Source: Actinomadura latina NBRC 106108 (GTDB lineage: Bacteria; Actinomycetota; Actinomycetes; Streptosporangiales; Streptosporangiaceae). Taken from it: 46,168 nt of DNA. Shown here one piece after another: positions 40,502-46,168 of the stretch. A program made the position numbers and the translations under genes. Location: assembly GCF_001552195.1 (NCBI RefSeq), contig NZ_BCQS01000024.1, positions 1-46,168 of the forward strand, written 5' to 3'. The notes under the pieces are model-generated. The model had not been told where the DNA came from and ran no database searches. It saw only the letters and a program-made list of their open reading frames with translations. How positions within the stretch are numbered: the first letter of the stretch is position 1; each line of letters starts with the position of its first letter.

Positions 40502-41269
40502 GTGACGGGGCTGGAGCCCGGGGTCGTCGCGGGGCTGGTGCTGCTGGGGGTGGCGGCCGGGGTCGGGATCACCGCGGTCGGGCCGGGCGGGGTGCTGATC
40601 ACGGTGGGGCTGTTCGCGTTCACCGGGCTGTCGCCGGCGCAGGTGGCGGGGACGGCGATCGTCACCAATGTCGCCACGGGGCTGCTCGGCACGGCCGTCT
40701 ACACGCGGTCGGGGCAGCTGCGGGAGCAGGCGACGCGGCGGACGGCGGCGCTGTTGGCGGGCGCCGCCCTGGTGGGGACGCCGCTGGGCGTGCTGGCGAA
40801 CGGCCTGGTCACGGGCCGGGTGTTCGGGGCGCTGCTCGGGGTGTTCATCGCGCTGGTCGCGGTGCTGGTGCTGTGGCGGCGCCCGGGGGACGGGCGGGCC
40901 GGGGACGGGGCCGGGATCGGGTGGCCGGCGGCCGTCGCGGTGGGGGCGGGGGTGGCGGTGGCCGGCGCGATGTTCGGTGTCGGGGGGCCGCTGCTGAGCG
41001 TCCCGCTGCTGATCGCGCTGGGGATGCCGGTGCTGCCGGCGCTGGCGGCGGCGCAGGCCCAGTCGGTGGTGATCGCCGCCGCCGGGACGATCGGGTACGT
41101 CGCCGCGGGCGCGGTGGACTGGCCGCTGGCGGCGCTGACGGGCGTCCCGGAGCTGGCGGGCGTGCTGGCGGGGTGGATGATCGCGCGGGCGGTCCCGGCG
41201 GCGGTGCTGAAGGGCGCGCTGGTGGTGAGCCTGCTGGTGCTGGCCCCCTACGTGGCGCTGCACGGCTGA
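40502..41269 (+). CDS. TauE/SafE family membrane transporter
   Basis: The protein has 255 residues and eight hydrophobic spans with the family's glycine-rich repeats: GVGITAVGPGGVLITVGLFA in the first half and GAMFGVGGPLLSVPLL in the second, a pseudo-twofold pair. These proteins export sulfite, sulfoacetate or related anions. The start is GTG 40502; the gene closely follows the short TetR gene and is probably co-transcribed with it. Confidence 0.9.
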   Translation: MTGLEPGVVAGLVLLGVAAGVGITAVGPGGVLITVGLFAFTGLSPAQVAGTAIVTNVATGLLGTAVYTRSGQLREQATRRTAALLAGAALVGTPLGVLANGLVTGRVFGALLGVFIALVAVLVLWRRPGDGRAGDGAGIGWPAAVAVGAGVAVAGAMFGVGGPLLSVPLLIALGMPVLPALAAAQAQSVVIAAAGTIGYVAAGAVDWPLAALTGVPELAGVLAGWMIARAVPAAVLKGALVVSLLVLAPYVALHG

Positions 41270-41280
41270 CCCGCTGCCCG

Positions 41281-41332
41281 GGATCTGGGCGCGGGGTCTG
41301 GGCGCGGGGTCTAGGCGCGGGGTCTAGGCGCG
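41281..41332. repeat. 13-bp tandem repeat, four copies, containing the GlxA stop
   Basis: GGATCTGGGCGCG, GGGTCTGGGCGCG, GGGTCTAGGCGCG, GGGTCTAGGCGCG run without gap from 41281 to 41332. The last unit carries the TAG stop (41324-41326, minus strand) of the GlxA-type gene, and the preceding unit carries another CTA in a different frame. Thirteen-base units shift frame, so copy change would alter the C-terminus. Confidence 0.85.
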
Positions 41333-42274
41333 GGCGCGCAGGCGGCGGAGCATGCGGGCGTCGGTGAAGCCGACGGCGCGGGCGGCGGCGTCGGCGGTGG
41401 CGCCCTGCGCGATGAGGTGCGCGGCGTGTTCAAGGCGCAGTTCCTGCTGGTAGCGCAGGGGGGTGAGGCCGGTCGCGGCGGTGAACCGGCGGGTGAGGGT
41501 GCGTTCGCTGACGCCCGCGGCGGCGGCGAGGCGCCGCAGGGGGAGGGGACGGGTGTAGCCGCCGTCGATGAGGTCCTGCGCGCGGTGCACGGGGTCGGAC
41601 AGGTGGGCGCGGTGCCGGAGCATGGCGCCGGCCTGCGGCTGGTCGCCGTTGCGGCGCGCGTACACGACCATGGCGCGGGCGACGCGGGCGGCGGCGCCGG
41701 GGCCGTGCCGGGCCGCGACCAGGTGCAGGGCGAGGTCGATGCCGCTGGCGATGCCGGCGGAGGTGAGGACGCGGCCGTCGGTGACGTAGAGGACGTCGCG
41801 GACGACGACGGCGCGGGGGTGGCGGCGGGCGAGGTCGTCCTGCAGCTCGTGGTGGGTGGTGCAGCGGCGGCCGTCCAGCAGCCCGGCGTGGGCGAGCGCG
41901 AACGCGCCGGCGCAGACGCTGGCGACGGTGCCGCCGGCGGCGTGGTGGCCGGCCAGGCGGCGGGCGGCCCGTGCGGAGATCGGCGGGGCGTGGGGCGTGC
42001 CGGCGCCCCAGCGCCATCCGGGGACCAGGACGGTGTCGGCGGCGGTGAGGTCCGGCCATGCGGCGGGCGCGCGCAGCGGCAGCCCCTGCGCGGTGGGCAC
42101 CTCCCGCCCGTCCTGCTCGTCCTGCTCGTCCTGGTGCGCGGCCCCGGGCTGGTCGGCGACGTAGGCGAGCCGGTAGGGCAGGCCGTTGTCGGCGGCGGTG
42201 GAGAACACCTGGGCGGGGCCGGCCAGGTCGAGCAGGTGCAGCCCGGGGACGAGCAGGAAGACGATGCGGTTCAC
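41324..42274 (-). CDS. GlxA-type AraC regulator with DJ-1/PfpI domain
   Basis: The protein has 316 residues. The N-terminal DJ-1/PfpI-like sensor opens RIVFLLVPGLHLLDLAGPAQ and has VASVCAGAFALAHAGLLDG with the elbow Cys. The C-terminal AraC HTH pair is LPLRRLAAAAGVSERTLTRR and GATADAAARAVGFTDARMLRR. An odd QDEQDEQD insertion, encoded by a 9-bp tandem repeat (42111-42134), follows the second strand. It lies 7 bases after the isochorismatase-like gene and is probably co-transcribed with it; it may regulate that gene. Confidence 0.93.
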   Translation of the reverse strand: MNRIVFLLVPGLHLLDLAGPAQVFSTAADNGLPYRLAYVADQPGAAHQDEQDEQDGREVPTAQGLPLRAPAAWPDLTAADTVLVPGWRWGAGTPHAPPISARAARRLAGHHAAGGTVASVCAGAFALAHAGLLDGRRCTTHHELQDDLARRHPRAVVVRDVLYVTDGRVLTSAGIASGIDLALHLVAARHGPGAAARVARAMVVYARRNGDQPQAGAMLRHRAHLSDPVHRAQDLIDGGYTRPLPLRRLAAAAGVSERTLTRRFTAATGLTPLRYQQELRLEHAAHLIAQGATADAAARAVGFTDARMLRRLRARA

Positions 42275-42281
42275 GATCCGG

Positions 42282-42893
42282 TCAGCCTACCGGCGCGGCC
42301 GCGGGGTCGGTCCGAGGGGCCAGGTCGTCGAGGCCGGCGATGGCGGCGAAGCGGCCGGCGAGCGCGTACTCGGTGCGGGCGATGACCTGGTCGACGGGAA
42401 GGGTGGCGGGGTCGGCGAGGATCTCGGCGAGAGGCCGTCCGGACGGGGCGTCGCGGTGCTCGATGGGGAAGGTCGCGGTGGCGTCGGTGACGAAGGTGAC
42501 GCGGTAGCCGAGCTCGGCGGCCAGGCGGGCGGTGGTCTCGCAGCACTGCTCGGTCTGGATGCCGCAGACCACGACCTCGCCGATGCCGCGGGCGGTCAGG
42601 AGCTGCTGCAGCCCGGTGGTGGTGAAGGCGTTGCGGGACGTCTTGGTGAGGACGGGTTCGCCGGGCCCCGGCGCCAGGCCGTCCATGAGGCGGACGTGGC
42701 CGAGGTCGGGGTCGAACACGCCGCCGGTTCCGGGTTCGGCGTGCAGGATCCACACGACCAGGTCGCCGGCGGCGCGGGCCGCGGCGGTGAGGCGGGCGGC
42801 GCGGGACGCGATGTCGGGCGCCGACACCGCGTCCCAGAGGGGGCGGCGGCGGAAGGACTCCTGGACGTCGATGACGAGAAGCGCTCGGTTCAT
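42282..42893 (-). CDS. Isochorismatase-like cysteine hydrolase
   Basis: The protein has 203 residues. The Asp-Lys-Cys triad is Asp9 (LLVIDVQ), Lys84 (LTKTSRNAF) and Cys117 (VCGIQTEQCCETT), with the usual cis-peptide GI-x-T. Members hydrolyse amides such as nicotinamide, carbamoyl groups or isochorismate. A pairing with a GlxA regulator is common in actinomycetes. A role on a nitrogenous amide is likely; the substrate is unknown. Confidence 0.93.
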   Translation of the reverse strand: MNRALLVIDVQESFRRRPLWDAVSAPDIASRAARLTAAARAAGDLVVWILHAEPGTGGVFDPDLGHVRLMDGLAPGPGEPVLTKTSRNAFTTTGLQQLLTARGIGEVVVCGIQTEQCCETTARLAAELGYRVTFVTDATATFPIEHRDAPSGRPLAEILADPATLPVDQVIARTEYALAGRFAAIAGLDDLAPRTDPAAAPVG

Positions 42894-43073
42894 GCCACCG
42901 ATCCTGGCCGGTCCGGGCGGGTCGCGGCAGGCATGATCCCGGCGCGCTGCGGAACGATCCGGTCACCCGCCCGGGACGGCCCGGCGGAAGGATCTTGGCC
43001 GGTGGCGGGAGGGGACGTCCTGGAAGGGCATTCCCCCCGGTGGACGGGGTGCGCACGATCGAGGGGGCAGCAC

Positions 43074-44432
43074 ATGGGCGTGCACGGCACGGGCGGGAAC
43101 GGCGCGGGCCGGAACGGGACCGCGCGCGGCGTCCCGGCGGGCGCCGGGGCGGCGACCGTCGGGGTGGAGGAGGAGTTCCTGCTGGTGGACGCGGTGTCGG
43201 GCGAGTGCGTCCCGGACGCCGGGCGCGTCCTCGCCGCGGCCGGCGCGCACCGGTGGGCGGGGTCGGGCGGCTCGTTCCAGCCCGAGCTGCTGGCCTCGCA
43301 GGTCGAGGCCGCGACGGGGGTGTGCCGCGACCTGGCCGACCTCGGCGGGCAGCTGCGGTTCGCGCGGGCGCGGCTGGCGGCGGCGGCCAGGACGGGCGGC
43401 GCCCGGCTGGTGGCGTCGGGCACCCCGGTGCTAAACGGCCGCCCGCCGCCGCCCGCGCGCGGCGACCGGTTCGCCGAGATCATGGCCGCCTACGGGGACG
43501 TCGTGGAGGACTACCAGGCGTGCGGCTGCCACGTCCACGTCGGCGTCCCGGACCGGGAGGCCGCGGTGGCGGTGGTGAACCACCTGCGGCCGTGGCTGCC
43601 GGTGCTGCTGGCGCTGTCGGTGAACTCGCCGTTCGACCATGGCCGCCCGACCGGCTACGCGGGCCGCCGGATGGTGGAGATGGCGCGGTTCCCGGGGGCG
43701 GGGGTGCCGCCGTGGTCGGCGTCGGCGGCCGCGTGGGACGCGCGGGTCGCGGCGCTGGTGGAGGCGGGCGTGCTGGTGGACGCGGCGATGACGTTCTGGC
43801 TGGCGCGGCCGTCGCCGCGGTGGCCGACGGTGGAGGTGCGGGCGGCGGACTCGGCGGCGACCGCGGACGAGGCGGTGCTGCAGGCGGCGCTGGTGCGGGG
43901 CCTGGTGGGCGCCGCGCTGGCCGATCTGGCGGCGGGCCGGGAGGCGCCCCGCGCGGACGGGCAGGTGTGCGCGGCGGCGCTGTGGAACGCGGCCCGGCAC
44001 GGCCTGGGCGGCGCGCTGGCCGACCCGGTCACGCTGCGGGCCGTCCCGGCGTGGCGGCTGGTGGACGACCTGGTCGCCCGCGCCGCCCCCGCCCTGGAGG
44101 ACGCCGGCGACCTGGACACCGTGTTCACGCTGCTGGAGGCGGTCCGCAGGGCCGGGACGGGCGCGGACCGCCAGCGCCGCGCCGCCCGGCACGGCGGCCC
44201 GCGCGCGGTGGTGGAGATGCTGGCGCGGCAGACCGTGTCGGGCGGGCTCACCGGGGAACCCGGCGCGCCCCCCGACCTGGTCCCCGACCTGGCCTCCGAC
44301 CTGGCCTCCGACCTGCCGCCCGATCCGCGGCCCGGCGTGCCGGATGCGGCCCCTGGGGAGGAAACGGACGTATGGGACGCGCGTGAGCGGGTACCGGAGC
44401 CGGACGCCCCCCTGACCACGGAGGAGACATGA
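43074..44432 (+). CDS. YbdK-type glutamate-cysteine ligase family protein
   Basis: The protein has 452 residues. It opens its catalytic domain with ATVGVEEEFLLVDAVSGECV (Glu cluster for Mg-ATP), then SFQPELLASQVEAAT, CGCHVHVGVPDREA and VNHLRPWLPVLLALSVNSPF, all hallmarks of the carboxylate-amine ligase/GCS2 fold. It joins a carboxylate to an amine with ATP, most often Glu to Cys-like partners. The C-terminal 60 residues are a disordered tail that includes four 12-bp repeats (44271-44318). ATG 43074 follows GAGGGGGC. The next gene overlaps by 4 bases (ATGA). In an actinomycete that should use mycothiol, the role may be in a specialised peptide or conjugate pathway. Confidence 0.9.
   Translation: MGVHGTGGNGAGRNGTARGVPAGAGAATVGVEEEFLLVDAVSGECVPDAGRVLAAAGAHRWAGSGGSFQPELLASQVEAATGVCRDLADLGGQLRFARARLAAAARTGGARLVASGTPVLNGRPPPPARGDRFAEIMAAYGDVVEDYQACGCHVHVGVPDREAAVAVVNHLRPWLPVLLALSVNSPFDHGRPTGYAGRRMVEMARFPGAGVPPWSASAAAWDARVAALVEAGVLVDAAMTFWLARPSPRWPTVEVRAADSAATADEAVLQAALVRGLVGAALADLAAGREAPRADGQVCAAALWNAARHGLGGALADPVTLRAVPAWRLVDDLVARAAPALEDAGDLDTVFTLLEAVRRAGTGADRQRRAARHGGPRAVVEMLARQTVSGGLTGEPGAPPDLVPDLASDLASDLPPDPRPGVPDAAPGEETDVWDARERVPEPDAPLTTEET
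44271..44318. repeat. In-frame 12-bp tandem repeat in the YbdK-type gene
   Basis: Four units of consensus YCCGACCTGGYC (44271, 44283, 44295, 44307) encode a PDLV/PDLA/SDLA/SDLP series in the C-terminal tail. Each unit adds four codons, so the tail length may vary between strains without frame change. Confidence 0.85.
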
Positions 44433-45577
44433 CCGCTCCGCAGGCCCCGGCCCGGGCCCGCGCACGTGCCGGCACCGGCGCGCCCGGTGCGGCCGCATCC
44501 GGCGCGGCACCGGCACCGCCGCCGCCGCGCGGCCCGCTGTCGCAGGCCGTGATCACGGCCCTGAGGGCCGGCCCGCCGCCCGGCGACCCGGCCCGCCTGC
44601 CCGCCGCCGCCGCGGCCGCGTCCGCCGACCCCTACGGCGACGACCTGCAGCTGGCCCTGCACGCCTGCTACGAACTGCACTACCGGGGCTTCGCCGGCGT
44701 CGACCCCGGCTGGGAATGGGACCCGGCGCTGCTGCGGCTGCGCGGCGACCTGGAGGCGGTGTTCCTGGACGCGCTGCGCCGCGACGTCCCCGCCGGCGGC
44801 GCGGGCGACGACGTGGCGGGCGCCCTGGAGGAGCTGCTGGTGGAGCCGGTGGACGCCCGCGGCGTCTCCCACCACCTGCGCGACGACGGCGAGCCGTGGC
44901 AGCTGCGCGAGCACGCGGCACTGCGGTCGGTGTACCACCTGAAGGAGGCCGACCCGCACGCGTGGGTGATCCCGCGGCTGCACGGCCCCGCGAAGACCGC
45001 CCTGGCCGCGGTGGAGAACGATGAGTTCGGCGGCGGCCGCCCCGGCATGATCCACCAGGACCTGTACGCCGGCCTGCTGGACGACCTGGGCCTGGACCCC
45101 TCCTACGGCGCCTACGTGGACGCCGCCCCCGCGGTGATGCTCGCGACGGTGAACATGATGTCGCTGTTCGGGCTGCACCGGTCCCTGCGCGGCGCCCTGG
45201 TCGGGCATTTCGCCGCCGCGGAGATCACCACGGCGCCGTCCGCGCGGCGCATGGCCGCGGCCCTGGAACGCTTCGGCGCCGGCCCGCGCGCCCTGCTGTT
45301 CTACACCGAGCACATCGAGGCCGACGCCGTCCACGAGCAGGTCCTGCGCCACGACGTGATCGGCGCGCTGCTGGCCGCCGAACCCGCCCTGGCCGGGGAC
45401 GTGGTGCTGGGCGTCCGCGCGACCGGGCTGCTGGAGGACCGCCTGGGCGCCCACCTGCTGGACCGCTGGGGGGCGGGGCGAACGGCGCTGCGCCGCCCCC
45501 TGCCCGGGACACCGCCCGGCACAACGTCAGGCACGCCCTCCGGTGCGCCGTCGGCCGAGAGAGGGGGCGGGCGATGA
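44429..45577 (+). CDS. Heme-oxygenase-like di-iron (iron-containing redox) protein
   Basis: The protein has 382 residues. After a 40-residue Ala/Pro-rich N-terminal tail, the all-helical core shows Glu/His-rich helices: LREHAALRSVYHLKEADPHA, ALAAVENDEFGGG with GMIHQDLY, and FYTEHIEADAVHEQ. The Glu161, Glu196/Glu199 and the His295/Asp299/His302 cluster are candidate iron ligands of the HDO superfamily. Such enzymes perform oxidative C-C or N-oxygenation steps in natural-product pathways. It is coupled on both sides, so it should act with the ligase and the methyltransferase. Confidence 0.82.
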   Translation: MTAPQAPARARARAGTGAPGAAASGAAPAPPPPRGPLSQAVITALRAGPPPGDPARLPAAAAAASADPYGDDLQLALHACYELHYRGFAGVDPGWEWDPALLRLRGDLEAVFLDALRRDVPAGGAGDDVAGALEELLVEPVDARGVSHHLRDDGEPWQLREHAALRSVYHLKEADPHAWVIPRLHGPAKTALAAVENDEFGGGRPGMIHQDLYAGLLDDLGLDPSYGAYVDAAPAVMLATVNMMSLFGLHRSLRGALVGHFAAAEITTAPSARRMAAALERFGAGPRALLFYTEHIEADAVHEQVLRHDVIGALLAAEPALAGDVVLGVRATGLLEDRLGAHLLDRWGAGRTALRRPLPGTPPGTTSGTPSGAPSAERGGGR

Positions 45578-46168
45578 TGCTGCTGAGACCGCCGGGGGTG
45601 TACCGGCCGCAGTCCGACACCTCGCTGCTGACGGGCGCGCTGGCCCGGACCCTGGCGCACGCGGGGGTCCCGCGGGGCGCGCGGGTGCTGGAGATCGGCA
45701 CCGGGACCGGCGCGGTGGCGCTGGCCGCCGCCCGCGCCGGCTGCGAGGTCGTCGCGGTGGACGTGTCGGCGCCCGCGGTCCTGGCCGCGCGGCTGAACGC
45801 GCGGGTGCGGGGCCTGCCGGTCCGGGTGCTGCGCGGCGACCTGTTCGCGCCGGTGGCCGGCGAGGTGTTCGACGTGATCGTCGCCAACCCCCCGTACGTG
45901 GCGGGGGACGCCGATCCGGGGGCGGTGCGCGGCCGAGCCCGCGCCTGGGAGGCCGGCCCGGACGGCCGCGCGCTGCTGGACCGGATCTGCGAGCGGGCCC
46001 CGCGGCATCTGGCGCCGTCGGGGACGCTGCTGATGGTGCATTCGGCGCTGAACGGGGTGGCGGCGACGCTGGTGTCGTTGCGCGCCGCCGGGATGCGGGC
46101 GTCGGTGGTGGCGCGGCACCGCGAGCCGTTCGGGCCGGTGATGCGGGGCCGCGCGGCGCGGCTGGGGG
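45574..46168 (+). CDS. HemK-like (NPPY) methyltransferase, truncated at window end
   Basis: From ATG 45574 (overlapping the preceding stop; ATG 45577 is an alternative) the frame is open to the window edge, giving 198 residues. Motif I is VLEIGTGTGAVALAAARAG, then VVAVDVSAPAVLAARLN, and IVANPPYVAG is the NPPY catalytic motif of Gln/Asn- or amide-nitrogen methyltransferases. The first residues RPPGVYRPQSDT resemble the MTQ2/HemK2 branch, which lacks the long helical N-terminus of PrmC. A true substrate in the operon may be a small molecule or a protein. The gene continues outside the window. Confidence 0.85.
   Translation, partial: MMLLRPPGVYRPQSDTSLLTGALARTLAHAGVPRGARVLEIGTGTGAVALAAARAGCEVVAVDVSAPAVLAARLNARVRGLPVRVLRGDLFAPVAGEVFDVIVANPPYVAGDADPGAVRGRARAWEAGPDGRALLDRICERAPRHLAPSGTLLMVHSALNGVAATLVSLRAAGMRASVVARHREPFGPVMRGRAARLG

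Noticed and set aside
43074..44432. Calling the ligase EgtA of ergothioneine biosynthesis.
   Set aside because: The EgtB, EgtC, EgtD and EgtE genes are not next to it and its VGVEEEF start and length fit the YbdK-type branch better.

Overview
The window is very GC-rich (third codon positions almost all G or C), uses many GTG and some TTG starts and mostly TGA stops, and is densely packed with short intergenic gaps. This points to a high-GC actinomycete. The mix of families (an F420-type PPOX protein, DrrA/DrrB-like ABC transporter, methylthioxylose-transferase-like membrane protein, DUF4180, TerD, GlxA-type regulators) fits a Streptosporangiales/Thermomonosporaceae-like genome such as Actinomadura. 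That placement is inference from gene content only. I see no rRNA, tRNA, insertion sequence, phage gene or CRISPR array.

Layout. 1-3242: the 3' end of a DUF885 protein, a small zinc-ribbon protein, an HSL-type esterase and an orphan RNA-ligase-like nucleotidyltransferase. 3280-6816: an HTH/DUF4180 pair with a palindrome over its start, then a TetR regulator divergent from a two-gene drug-efflux-type ABC transporter, with two operator-like repeats between them. 6876-11715: rsgA with a possible upstream micro-ORF, a polytopic membrane protein, an alanine-rich helical repeat protein, a pterin carbinolamine dehydratase and a LOG-like protein. 11712-16480: an SDR, then a divergent membrane locus (large polytopic protein plus mini membrane protein one way; cupredoxin-like lipoprotein plus polytopic protein the other way) that looks like a copper or redox system. 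16525-22769: a frame-broken small gene, two flavin split-barrel proteins, a VOC protein, a P450, IclR and LysR regulators and a class V aminotransferase.

22865-28806 is a tightly overlapping seven-gene operon: epimerase, GT2 glycosyltransferase, DUF2064 protein, methyltransferase, cytochrome-b/molybdopterin oxidoreductase, small membrane protein and GT-C-like membrane protein. It resembles, from memory, the mycobacterial methylthioxylose (Rv0536-Rv0541c) region combined with an Rv0218/Rv0219-like pair. 28826-30521 is an SDR/LysR divergon. 30574-34582 is a small acyl-chain cluster (ketosynthase III divergent from an unusual acyltransferase and an acyl-CoA oxidase-like flavoprotein) around an AT-rich intergenic region. 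34737-42893 holds mostly housekeeping or accessory single genes: TerD, acyl-CoA ligase, HAD-IIA phosphatase, SnoaL-like, YigZ, alpha/beta hydrolase, short TetR, TauE/SafE, GlxA and an isochorismatase-like hydrolase.

43074 to the right edge is a translationally coupled operon of a YbdK-type glutamate-cysteine ligase relative, a heme-oxygenase-like di-iron protein and an NPPY methyltransferase. It runs out of the window and is one of the best candidates here for an undescribed pathway.
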